From Tethya wilhelma (taxonomy: Eukaryota; Porifera; Demospongiae; Tethyida; Tethyidae), in NCBI GenBank assembly GCA_964030475.1, contig CAXIPT010000003.1, positions 10,932,206-10,996,205 of the forward strand: 64,000 bases of DNA, in the 5' to 3' direction. This document shows positions 12,073-22,987 of this stretch, piece by piece. Both the position numbers and the translations under genes were made by a program. A model generated the notes under the pieces. That model was not told where the DNA came from. It did not search any database and was given only the letters and a program-made list of their open reading frames with translations. The number at the start of each line of letters is the position of its first letter. Position 1 is the first letter of the stretch.

Positions 12073-12989
12073 CTAGAGGAGAGATGGTGTGTGCAAACAA
12101 AGGGAAGAGATTCAAACACTAAAAGTTGTGGATGGCTTCGAATTTCAACATTGCAGCACTAGGGGATCGATGAAGCTGATGATGAGATGGAAGGGTCGAT
12201 GGAACTCTTGAGGAGAATTTACACAGCACAACTTCAATCACTTTCTAATGACCCACTTACAAGCAGGCTCAACACATTACTTAAGGCAACGAATGCTCAA
12301 CATTTACACAAATCACTACTGACTGTCAGGCACTCTAGCATGCTTCACATCCAAAGGGGTCATCATTATTATTTTCGGGGGAAAAAAAGGTGGCTTTAAT
12401 TTACTTTACTACATGTATCACATTATCCAAACGAATACAGATTACACTTGGAGGATGTTTACAGTACGCTGTAATTGCTGTGATCGTAGAGCACAAACAC
12501 ACAGTGACAGTGAGTGAGTGAGAGAGAGAGAGAAGTAAATCCAATTCTGTGTCAGACCAACCTTGACGATTGTAACTTTGCAGTTGTGTTGAGTTGTTCT
12601 GGTTATAACAATGTGACAAGAGAAGAGATACAAAAGAAGGGGAGTAAGTCTCGACAGTATTGGGATAGAAACGATACACCAAAAAATTTTGGTTCCTTTC
12701 TTGTGATGGGCTGGTTTTATACCACAACATGCACAACTTACCAAAGGTGAAAGTAAAGCAACTCTTGCCACACAACCATTGCAAGTGCATACAGTATACA
12801 GCTACTATTGATGTAATGTATATGGAGTATTTTTATGAGGACATAAGGACAAGGCAATAGCAATGAATGCTAAATAAAGCCAGCCAGGCACCCATTAACC
12901 AGCTATAGTTGGTGGAAGGGACAAATGGTGGGAGCTTTAGCTCTAACAATTAACCTCTGCTACGTTACTACAGTACATACAATGTTCAG
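12073..12989. other. No gene recognised; upstream side of the RBM5/10-like exons
   Basis: The expected RRM exons of the RBM5/10-like gene are not visible on the minus strand. Overlapping frames between 12401 and 12790 on both strands contain a (GA)n run (about 12511-12535) and no motifs, so I treat them as chance. The stretch ends at the single N at 12990. Confidence 0.4.
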
Positions 12990-12990
12990 N
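12990..12990. other. Assembly gap (single N)
   Basis: A lone N joins unique sequence on the left to the repeat found also at 6206-6420 on the right. It probably marks a contig join where a repeat prevented closure, which matters for the missing 5' part of the RBM5/10-like gene. Confidence 0.9.
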
Positions 12991-13532
12991 ACAAGAGTTT
13001 GACCAACAGGGTCCTGCCTCCCACAATGTCTTGATCAGATATTTACCAAAACACATTTCACTCGAGAGGCTACACTACAATCTTTCTACTAACCTCGGAC
13101 TTTTGCAAGCCAAAGGACATATGAGTTTGACCAACAGGGACCTGCCTTTCACTGGAAGACTGAGCTCTACCGAAGATTGAACCTTCCTGTGTACCAAAAA
13201 TTTGTATATTTTTCAAAGGTCAAGACAGTTGTTTCTAGTGAGTTGTGCCCAACATTGAAATGGTGTACAACGACTCTATGAAGCAACTAATTTTGTCTTT
13301 TCATAAGAAAGGAGAGAGAACCGTTGATCTCACAGAGGTTGGAATAATAAAATGGCATCAGGGTCAGCAGAAGAGACATTCTCAAGACAGGCTTGATAAA
13401 GCAAAAGGAGGGCAGCAGCAGACCTACTATAATAACAAGCCAAGTGAAGATGTTAGGAGGGAGGATCACTACTGTCTGCAGCTCACTCTGCCTCCACTCC
13501 CCTTGGAGGAGCAACCATCTTCATCATATTGA
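12991..13532 (+). repeat. Repeat with degraded ORFs (second copy of the 6206 family)
   Basis: The first ~150 bp match the 6206-6420 repeat. The match includes ACTCGAGAGGCTACACTACA and the protein-like frame ending QEFDQQGP. A frame then continues as HWKTELYRRLNLPVYQKFVY with a few stops, followed by an open frame at 13245-13532 (95 codons, Gln- and Lys-rich). I do not recognise the family. Because part of it is repeated and frames are broken, a decayed mobile element is more likely than a host gene. Confidence 0.45.
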
Positions 13533-15022
13533 GAAAGTCCATGAACAACACAATGGCTGCAGAGGACTGCGTACCAAGTTTACACTCACAAGCTCATTAC
13601 TTGCGTGCATTGAGTAATATACTACACTGCTGTTCCAAAATATTGAGTAACTCAAGAGTGTACGTACCAGCACTGACGCTCATGAGACTCCATGCACATG
13701 GGTCCAATGACTATGGATGAATGATAACAATGTACAACAATGAATTTTCTGCAATGAAAATAAGAGGGTTTGAGATGAAGGAGTTAGTGTCGACAGAATG
13801 GCAATCTACAAGCTAATTCGAAAGTATCAAAGAACTCAGGTCATTGTTGATGGCACCAAAGCACCAATACTGCAAGAGCTTCACTACTGTTTACCATGGA
13901 CGAAACAATGACAGCCAAACATGATCTGACCTCTAGACAGCTGTATGTACGCATGTCAAATCGGGCTAGGATTAGGTATGTAAAAAAGAGAAGAAATATT
14001 GCAGCATATAAATGTATCTACTATAGCACTTCTCAATGACAGGTAAGGCATGTCACTTTCTATTAATATAAGGCCACTGGAAAAAAGAGCTGAGGGTCTA
14101 CTTCCTGAATTTTCACACTGGTGGGTGGGTCACAATCATTATTCATTATTTATACTACAAACATATACTGTCAAGTCACTTTCTAAACAGAGTTTCTATG
14201 GAGGAAGGGACTCGGACCAATAATAACTTTTACACTCATATAGCATGTCAACAACTCATGGACATACAAGTTTGTAGAATCATTTGACAAAATGAAGACA
14301 AGGAGAAGTTGGAAAGATGGCTGGGACTCGGAATATTGCCTTTTAAGAATCTTCCACTCAATCGAAGAATACGAAATCTGGCCCTACCACTATAATTGAA
14401 AGCTAAAAATGAATTAAGAGATGCATTAGATTAAGTTAGAACATACATTCATAAATCAGAATTGCACACTATAGATAGCATCATCACCAAGTACAAGAAC
14501 TTAAGGTCAGAAGTATTTTGGGAAAAGAAGTCACGGCACAATGCACTCCATGTGGTGGAAGCAGTCTACCTGCTCTACCTCAGAATGAACTGAAGAGAGT
14601 AATCTTTAACTATTATTGGCAAGCTCCACAGAGTTTCAAGACATAGATAAAAAGAGCTTATCTCTTTCCAATAAAAGAGAGCAAAATAGCAAATCTTTTT
14701 CAATAGGACTCTTAACACTTTAATTACAAATGATGGCTAGACGTCATTTAATTATTGCATTTGAAATACAATCATAGCAACGTTAGTGTGAGCTCTGCAG
14801 CTAAGCGAATTAGCATTGAACTTTAAACTTGCTGCGCATTTAGGTAAGGTATCACCCTAGTAAAATACCAAGTCTGAGTTGGAACTGATAAGTAGGTGGG
14901 GCTCAATGAGGTCAAGAAGTGCTAAAGGCTGTGGCTATAAGTTTTCTTAGCTCGTTTTCTCTATAGTCTCTAGAATTAGAAGCTTAGCGCTACTTGTGGC
15001 AGTAAAGGGATAGTTAGTCTAT
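13533..15022. other. No gene recognised
   Basis: Short disconnected frames only, none with a motif. The sequence has the look of old mobile-element debris because it lies between the 12991 repeat and the terminal repeat of the next element, but I found no internal repeat or signature that proves this. Confidence 0.35.
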
Positions 15023-15209
15023 ATATTTATGAACTTGGATTGGATGCTGCTCAAAGCCATGGAGAAATTAAACTTCGAACCACCGAATTTTTGAGCAAAT
15101 TTTCCAGGGTCAGCCAGGTCCACGCTATTAGCCGTCATACAGGTAATAGATAAGTACTATAGCACATTAGTTTGTCTTTTTGAAGTAAGTATGCAGCCAG
15201 AGCTGCATA
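15023..15209. repeat. Left direct repeat flanking a transposase-like pseudogene
   Basis: About 185 bp beginning ATTTATGAACTTGGATTGG and ending in AGTATGCAGCCAGAG. It recurs in the same orientation at 17485-17675, on the other side of the transposase-like pseudogene, with scattered mismatches. A short frame through it (YELGLDAAQSHGEIKLRT) is conserved in both copies, so it may carry coding sequence of the element. Confidence 0.75.
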
Positions 15210-15353
15210 ATCAACCAGTACAAAAAAAAAAAATTAATTTAGTAATTCATCAGATGGCCACATCCTGCAATTTCAGGTGTAAAGGGTTAATCATGATGAA
15301 ACAAGTGGCAAACCAGACAAGCTTATTCATGGCTTTCTAATAGAAGCAGGTAG

Positions 15354-17207
15354 TTCTACCACAAAAAGGAAGGACAACTACTGGTTGACAGGTTTATGAA
15401 CACCCCCTGTGGTTGTAAGATTGGGCCTAAACAGTCCTGTTGTTCAGTTATGCTCACTAAAGAGACAGTTGAGAAGCGCAGACAAGACAATCTTGAGCTA
15501 TCGAGTGATGAACTGGACCTTGTGGTTCTTGCGCAAATCCGAGCCCATCGTTCTACTGCCTTCCTGCCCACATTACACTCCACCCATCACAAAGTATCTG
15601 CTTTTAGGCCAGTGTCTGCTTACTATATACATGGAGTCCCTGTGTGTAAGAAAGTGTTCCTTTTCTTACATTGTATGTCCCACAAGAGACTTGACAATCT
15701 TGTGCAGCAGTACGAGAAAGCAGGAGTGGTAACACGTGTCCACGGGAACACTAAACGTTTACCGGCTAATTCACTGGGTAAAGATGTTGTCTCTCAAGTT
15801 ACCACTTTCGTTTCGAATTTTGCAAGGGCTCATGCATTACCACTGCCAGGAAGAGTACCTCGACATCGTGACAAGGTACTACTACTACCATCAGATGTCA
15901 GTAAAGTATCTGTTTATGAGAGATACAAAGATGCTTGTAAACAAACATTGTCATCACCAGTTGGAAGAAGCACGTTTTACTCGCTATGGGAGCAGCTGTT
16001 GCCTCATATTTCTGTAAGCACTCCAAGCTCTGATCTGTGTTTCACTTGTCAACAGAACAATCAATCCATCCAATTGTCAGCTTGCCTGTCTGAGGAAGAG
16101 AAATGTAAAAGAATAGAAGCTGCTCAAACTCACCTGGCACGAGCTAAAACTGAGCGTGATTTCTACAACAATCAGATTGAGGCAGCTGAAGCAGCACGGT
16201 CTACTGCTATGGAACAAAAAGTGGAACCAAGATTAGCACACTATTCTTTTGATTTCGCCCAGCAAATACATATTCCTTTACTTTAAGACTGCCCGGAAGT
16301 GTGGTCTCTTTGGAATGTGTAATGATGGAGCAAGTCTGCAAGTTTTGTATCTGATCGATGAAGCAGAAAATCCAGGAAAGGGTGCCGATTGTGTAATAAG
16401 TTTACTCCATCACTACCTTGAAAACCACACTAATGGCGAGAGAGCAGTGTACTTACATGCTGATAATTGCACTGGTCAAAATAAAAACAACGCAGTAATC
16501 CAGTACCTGGTGTGGAGAGTTTTGACTAAGCGCAATGATTCAATGGAACTATCCTTCATGATAGTGGGCCACACTAAGTTCTCACCGGACAGATTTTTCG
16601 GAATGTTCAAGTAATTATTTCGACGATCATCGGTTTCCACACTTGCAGAGGTGGTGTCTGTTGCTGAGAGATCTACCACCTCTGGGCAGATTACCCCCCA
16701 GCTTATTAGAGGTATGGACGGAAAGCTCGAGGTGAAGTTTTACCAGTGGACAGCATTTTTGAGTAAACTCTTTCGCTCCATCCCTAACATATTATCTTAT
16801 CATCGTTTCTCTGTTAGCTCAGCTGAAGAGGGCACAGTGAATCTGCGACAGTATTCCGATTCACCAAGCCATTCATACAAAATATTTAAAAGTGGAATGA
16901 ACACAAGCTCTGTCACTGGATTCCCTGAAACCACAGATGTTCCTGGACTAGATCTAGCTCGGCAATGGTACCTGTATGAAAACATTTGCCAGCACTGCAA
17001 GAGCTCATTGGCAGCAGACATCACATGTCCAAAGCCAAGCCAGCTAAAACCCACCCAAAACGGCCTGCAAATCAGTCATCTCATGAACCAGATTCTCAGG
17101 CACCTTGCAATGATACTGTCACGCCTGGGCCATCACCCAAGAAACGTCGAGTGTGCAGCCAGTGTAAGCTACCTGGCCACACTAAGAGGACATGTGTGAA
17201 CAAGTAG
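15354..17207 (+). pseudogene. Disrupted transposase-like gene (DUF7869-type core with CCHC zinc knuckle)
   Basis: Frame one is open from about 15354 (ATG 15396) to 16286 and includes a cysteine-rich start (NTPCGCKIGPKQSC), VCKKVFLFLHCMSHKRLDNL, RVHGNTKRLPANS and a C-x2-C pair (CFTCQQN). A shift near 16275 moves to a frame with YFKTARKCGLFGMC, HADNCTGQNKNNAVIQYLVW and GHTKFSPDRFFGMFK. An in-frame TAA at 16612-16614 follows. The frame then continues to about 17035, where another shift leads to a basic tail and a zinc knuckle, CSQCKLPGHTKRTC (C-x2-C-x4-H-x4-C). The HADNCxGQNKNN and GHTKFxPDxxFG blocks are typical of multi-copy DDE/RNase H-like ORFs in marine invertebrates. Two frameshifts and one stop indicate an inactive copy. 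The flanking ~185-bp direct repeats bound the element. Confidence 0.75.
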
Positions 17208-17484
17208 TGTGTTTATTAAATGCCCAACACTTCACTGTACTCTGTGTTAAAAACTTGATAACTGTTTGTTTGAAGAGAGTCAGATATAGTGCATTTTAGC
17301 GGACTTCCTGTCACTCAGGAAACGCACAGGAAGTGACAAATGTGGTATTACAAGTACGAAAATACAGTTGCTATGGTAACCACACTTAACATAATTGTTT
17401 CTTACATAATTGGTAACATTTTGATAGCAAGAAGTTTGTATGACAGATATATCCCCGAAACCACCTTTTGGTGTGGACTGCCAC

Positions 17485-17675
17485 ATATTTATGAACTTGG
17501 ATTGGATGCTGCTCAAAGCCATGGACAAATTGAACTTCGAACCCTCCAATTTTTGAGCAAATTTTTCCAGCATCAGCCAGGTCCACACTAGGATTAGCCA
17601 TCATACAGGTAATAGATAAGTACTTTAGCACATTAGTTTGTCTTTTTGAAATAAGTATGCAGCCAGAGAGCTGAA
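17485..17675. repeat. Right direct repeat, ending at an N
   Basis: Matches 15023-15209 in direct orientation from ATATTTATGAACTTGGATTG to GCAGCCAGAG, and stops exactly at the single N at 17676. Because the join lies inside or at the end of this repeat, the true right boundary of the element cannot be seen. Confidence 0.75.
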
Positions 17676-18869
17676 NAACTATATTTGTTTCTCTTATTAT
17701 TTACTAATAATACTAGCTCATGTAACAGTTAGGAAATGAGCTTACTTGCTGTGTTAAGTAGCACATGTGTGCTGAGTAACACTCCAGTAGAGGTTTGAGG
17801 GGAAGAGGGGGAGGGTGCTTTTTAATTACCCTGAGGATTTATTTACTAAAAATCCCAAAGGTATAGGCTATATTTTTATATGCATGGATAGTGGATGGCT
17901 ACAACTTCAAATGAAACAACAATAACTCTTCCTGCACAGGTGTTACAATGATTGAGTCTCTAATGGGTAAACAGGTAAAGTGTATGACAATATTACACAT
18001 GCAATTACATGAACATGCTTGTCAAATTGTGATAATTACATGCTATGAACTTGTACAACCTATGTCACATAAGTATAGTGAACTGCAGCTTTAGGTCTGC
18101 ACATACACCTGGCTGGTGCAATTATATAATACCTAAAAGCCGTAAAAGGTGACACTTTTTTGTGAGTATACATGTAAATTACTAATGTAACTAACATCGG
18201 CAACAAGAAGCTAGACCTATAGTGAGCGCATAGATTTCTATAGCCTCGTCAATGGCAAAGGGACTGCCTGAGCCGGCCCCCTGGGCACTAGCTCGATCTA
18301 CATGCCTGCACGCAAGGAGAGAATTAACCTTCGCTTTTAGGAGAAAAACAATTATAATAAGCTAGACTAATGAAATTGTACATAGTGCTTGCTTGCATAA
18401 GATCAATTAGTTGGCACATAAGATCACGTACAGATTAATGCATTAAAATTGATTAAAATCACCACATGCCTCAGTGTGGTGGGTTCAAGTGCCATATTCG
18501 TTGTTTGTAGCATGCATTCTCTTTTTTCCCCTTTAATTCGATCATGTAACATAGGTTTTGCGAAAAGCCTAGCTATTTGTGTTAACTTCTAGCTAAAGTA
18601 ACCTACTGAGCCGGGCTATTACTGCATGCAGTGTGTAATATTATAAATTTTATTTACTGTAGTTTGACTCTACCGATATCAGTACATATCAGTTCATTCA
18701 GTGTTTAACACAAGGTCTCACCATTAGATCAGCCAGACTTCCCGTTTAATAAGTTTTCATTTCTTCCCAGCTCCATCTTCTATTCTCTTATTACAAGCAC
18801 TTTAGTGCAGTAAAAAGAGAAGATCAAAGGTCGTTCTATGTGTTCGATGTGCAGCTTTGTATGCAAAGA
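17676..18869. other. Single N (17676) then intergenic, no gene recognised
   Basis: AT-rich sequence without a supportable ORF, tRNA or inverted repeat. It separates the transposase-like pseudogene from the degenerate DUF4139-family copy. Confidence 0.4.
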
Positions 18870-20085
18870 TTCAGTCGCTGAGTGTCTTTTTCAACAACAT
18901 AGAAGAGCCACAGAAGCTCAGTTATTTCTCGCTATGAATTTTAAGTGAGTGAGTAGAAGAGCAATCGTCTGTCACTGACCGCCACCCTCACCCTTGGCCT
19001 TGACTGGATGAAAAAAAAAGACTGGTTATGATGTCAGCCTCATTCTGAGCTAGTAAGTTGTGGGTGCCTCCAATTGAGTCTTCGGTCCACTTCTGTTGCT
19101 AACCAGGGTATGCAGTGGCAGCTCTCCAGCTGGCCAGACGTCAGCTCTTCAAATATGCTACATATCACTATAAATTCTGCCAAAGGATTTTTAGTGTCCT
19201 CAAGATTGCCCAAAAGAAGCACAATTCTATTGGTTCCTAGGCCTTTAAACTGGCAAACGTTAACCAGTCCAAGACAGTCGACCAAATAACTACCTAACTT
19301 CCCATGTGTGCGACAGCTAAATGAAAACAAAAGGTGCTTGTTCCTTTGCTATAGGTCAACATTGAGGGACAAAATTACTAATTATCCTTTATGAATGGAA
19401 AACAAGGGAAACCCTCTTCTGTTCTCTTTGAAAACACCACGGAGCCTAGGGTTGATCACTGATAATGCATTTTTGGACCAAAGATCTTCCTACTCTTCAT
19501 CTGGGAGCATGTGACCATTGAGGACAACGCTCAGCAATATTGAACTCAGTTCACACTAGCTACCAGCCTCACATCAAGAACAAGGGTGATAATGATCTCA
19601 ATTTCCTCCATTACTACCAGTTCTGTTTGTTGTTTCAGCTAACACCAAGAAGTCATTTTGTAAGAGAGCAGACTAATCAATGATGAACAAGACTATATGA
19701 CCTGGAGGACATATTCATGATGAAGATCTAAAGCATCTGTGGTGTGACAAGAAGAATCAATCCAAGCACTGAAAAAGCCATTTGGAGCACTTTTATTACA
19801 AAGGGAGAAATCGTTACCATTGAAAGATCTACGAAAAGGAACGAGAATTCAATGAAGTGGAGAACACAGAGAATCCGTCTGAGGGAGAATATTGCTCGGA
19901 GGCCATGAGTTGTATCCGGGTATGTAGAGAGCTAGCCTTGCTACTGAAGAAGACAGACTCATTCGTGTTCAGGAACAAAAAGTTTTGACAGCACAAGAAG
20001 CAACTGGAATCAAAGCTATCCACCATATCAGCAAGGTGAAATATTCTAAAGAGTTCAAGTCCCCGGCACATTCCACTTGCAATGA
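18870..20085 (+). pseudogene. Degenerate copy of the DUF4139/ubiquitin-like gene
   Basis: Blocks of this stretch align in order with the intact gene at 22988-25063. Examples are the TGAGTGTCTTTTTCAACAA block near 18880, AAGTGAGTGAGTAGAAGAGC near 18943, the GTCAACATTGAGGGACAAAA block near 19356, and the ending GCAAGGTGAAATATTCTAAA near 20032. Frames are interrupted throughout by stops and indels, and the first third of the gene is absent. Part of the ubiquitin-like insert is still visible near 19200-19260, so the fusion predates this copy. The minus-strand frames over it are shadows. Confidence 0.8.
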
Positions 20086-20707
20086 GCTCGAGCTAGAGTT
20101 TACTTCAACCTCAACCATGTGAACTAGAACTATTCAAATGCCTAGCCTTCATGGTAAACATGACACTGCAGCTGCTTATATATTATATAATTTTATTCCA
20201 TTTAATTTGTGATCATTTATACTGCTAAATTTATGATGCATGTATCAATATTCATAGTCTTAATTATTCATTCAGCATTGATCTATTTATAGACCATTAC
20301 ATCATCAGTATCGTCTGCAGACTCATTGTCCGTGTACGTATGGTGTTGGGTTGAAGCTTCAGTTCTCTGTTCTGGGATCATCTTTAACCACATACAAAGC
20401 AGGTAAGCAAAGTGGCACTTGATGAAATTATGTATGCTAGTCTCTGGCCCGCGACCTAAACAGTGTTGTATGCCTCACATGATTCAAGATCAGATACTCA
20501 GGGCTGAGTCATCCATGCTGTACCTGTGACTCAGTGAAATGGGGTTACTGTATGTTTTCTCTTGTTGTATATACAGATATACCAGTATAGTTGTTGGAGC
20601 CAGGCTCACTAGCAGTGTCATCATTAACAACTATTAATACAACTGTGCAACTTGCTGACTCACCATTTGTCTTTGTCACGGTGGACAGACGTACCTCAGG
20701 TTTGACA
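20086..20707. promoter_or_regulatory. Upstream region of DUF4139/Ubl copy 1
   Basis: No gene recognised up to about 20446. From there to 20707 the sequence is nearly identical to 22735-22987 upstream of copy 2, starting at GGCCCGCG. The duplicated block therefore includes about 250 bp upstream of the ATG. It contains a possible acceptor (TATATACAG at about 20569-20577), so a 5' non-coding intron is possible. No TATA box is assigned. Confidence 0.45.
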
Positions 20708-22733
20708 ATGGATATCCAACCAGTTGAAGGAATGCCAATAAGGGGCGTGACCTTGTATGATAACGGATATGCTGTATTCCAACGTGAGTGTTCCATCCAA
20801 GGCCATGGGAACATCGACTTGTACTTCACATCTGACCACATGAAGAGTGTGCTTGAGTCGCTCCAGTTTCTAGGAGAAGGTGGGAAACAGGTTGGCAATA
20901 TTGCTTATGAAGCTACCAAACCTGCAGCTAGCTTTGAGCTGAGCAATAGTGACCCTCTAGTCTCTTTGATCCGTTCTCTAGTTGGACGACAGGTGTCAAT
21001 CGTTGTTGGTACAGACCAAGAGAAGGTCGAAGGTCGTATCCTAGGTGTGGATGATTCGTTGACAGATCCTAATTCTGAAGGTGAAGTGGAGCACGTGTCT
21101 CTCTTGCTGGAAGGTGGTGTGATTCGCTCATTGCCGATAAAGAGTGTCCACAGCTTTCACATCCTTGAAACCCAGGTTCAGCAAGATCTTACCTTCTCCC
21201 TCGATCTGAGACGGAGTAGCAATAGAGACGACTTGCAAAGGCTGAGCGTCTTTTTCAATAATGTAGAAAAGCCACAAAAGCTTATTGCTCGCTATGGATT
21301 TCAAGTGAGTGAGTGGAAGAGCTCTTATCGCATGCGTCTCACTGATCACCCCACTCAGTTTGAGTTGAATGGCCTAGCAATTGTCGAAAACACCCTGGAT
21401 GAAGACTGGAATGATGTCAGCCTCACTCTGGTTGTGGGTGCCCCTCCAATCGAGTCTTCGTCCACTTCTGTTGCTGACCAGGGCATGTGGAGTCTCAGCA
21501 TCAAGGCTCTTGATGGGTCCTACATCACTGTAAGAGCTAATCCCAAGGATTCTGTCCTTAGTGTGAAAAGCAAGATCGCACGAAAGAAGCATACTTCCAT
21601 TGGTTCCTTCAAACTGGTGTTTGCTGGAAAGCCAGTTGAAGATGGTCGATTGCTCTCTGATTATACGATTCGTAACAATTCGACCCTACATATGATGAGT
21701 GTTACTAGTAAATCTGGTCAACGTGAGCAGTCTGCCTCTCAAATCCAATTTGTAATGGCTGCTCAGGATAACCTCTCCTACTACCCAATTCCCATGCGTG
21801 TGACAGCTAAACGAAAGCAAAAGGCAATCGTTCCTCTGCTACAGGTCAACCTCGAGGGACAAAAAGTTGTCCTTTATGATGAAACCATTCGCAAGGGAAA
21901 CCCTCTCTCTTCTGTTCTCTTCGAGAACACCACTGGCCGCACCCTTGAAGGAGGGTCGATTCAAGTGTCCACTGATGATGTATTCCTGGGCCAAGGATCC
22001 CTTCCCACTCTTCATCCTGGAGATGAATCACCACCCATCCCTTTTGCCGTTGAGCTGGGATGCGAGGTCGTTAAGAGTAGTGACAGCACATACCTACACC
22101 CTCATCGTGTCTCCGTCAAAGATGGCACTCTTGAAATTTTACGAATCCATAGGGAAATCACCATCTATCGTATCAAAAACAAGAGTGAGAAAAATCTCGA
22201 TTTCCTCCTCAATCACCTATTTTTGGAAGATTACGACCTCGTTCAAAATCCCGACATTGAAGAAGAGGAGCCAGTGGACATCACTGACCGTTACTACCAG
22301 TTCCGTTTTGTCGTTCCAGCTAACACCGAGAAGAAGTCCTTCATTGTGAGAGAGGAGATAAACGACATTCAAGAGTTTGAGCTTCGTGATGTGAAGGAAG
22401 AGGACCTGGAAAAATGGGTACGTAAGAAGCTGATTGATTCTAGCACAGAGAAAGCCATTCGAAGCACTTTTAGTATCAAGGATGAAATCAATGCTATTTC
22501 AAGGGGAATCTATGAAAAGGAATCTGAGATCCGCGAAGTGGAGAGCACGCAGAGACGACTGAGGGAGAACATTGCTGCTCTTGGAGGCCACGAATCTCAT
22601 GCTGCAAAGTACGTCAAGAGTCTTGCTTCTGAAGAAGACAGACTCAAACGCATCCAGGATCAAATCAAGAAAGACCGCCAACAAAAGAAGCAGCTTGAGT
22701 CAAAGCTTACGAGTGATATAGGAAAAGTGAGCT
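20708..22733 (+). CDS. DUF4139-family protein with inserted ubiquitin-like domain, copy 1 (3' end lost at N)
   Basis: Single open frame from ATG 20708 to the N at 22734. The in-frame extension upstream of 20708 is not conserved in copy 2, so this ATG is the start. The product matches copy 2 with only three residue differences that I noticed (Cys/Ser near residue 28, a Lys/Arg near 146, an Arg/Lys near 598). It lacks copy 2's last roughly 17 residues because the contig ends. Domain order is as for copy 2. Nucleotide differences are mostly silent. A single N between two near-identical 2.3-kb blocks suggests either a recent tandem duplication or two haplotypes placed in series by the assembler; the second seems at least as likely. 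Confidence 0.85.
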
Positions 22734-22734
22734 N
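22734..22734. other. Assembly gap (single N) between near-identical copies
   Basis: The N lies at the last codons of copy 1, and the sequence right after it begins at the exact point where homology with 20447 starts. This is the pattern expected if one contig end was joined to an allelic contig. Confidence 0.85.
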
Positions 22735-22987
22735 GGCCCGCGAGGCCTAAACAGTGTTGTATGCCTCACATGATTCAACATCAGTCAGGGCTGAGTCATC
22801 CATGCTGTACCTGTGACTCAGTGAAATGGGGTTACTGTATGTTTTCTCTTGTTGTATATACAGATATACCAGTAGTTGGAGCCAGGCTCACTAGCAGTGT
22901 CATCATTAACACTTTTAATACAACTGTGCAACTTGCTGACTCGCCATTTATCTTTGTCACGGTGGACAGACGTACCTCAGTTTGACA

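Noticed and set aside
12401..12790. Overlapping minus-strand ORFs as the missing N-terminal part of the RBM5/10-like gene
   Set aside because: No RRM RNP motifs or zinc-finger cysteines, and part of the frame is a GA repeat.
20591..20707. Extended N-terminus of DUF4139/Ubl copy 1
   Set aside because: In copy 2 the same upstream sequence is out of frame and has a stop directly before the ATG, so the extension is not conserved.
20545..20898. Minus-strand frames over the DUF4139/Ubl genes (also 21128, 21374, 22832, 23408, 23654 and others)
   Set aside because: They occur at the same places in both copies only because the plus-strand gene is conserved; no motif, start context or splice evidence.
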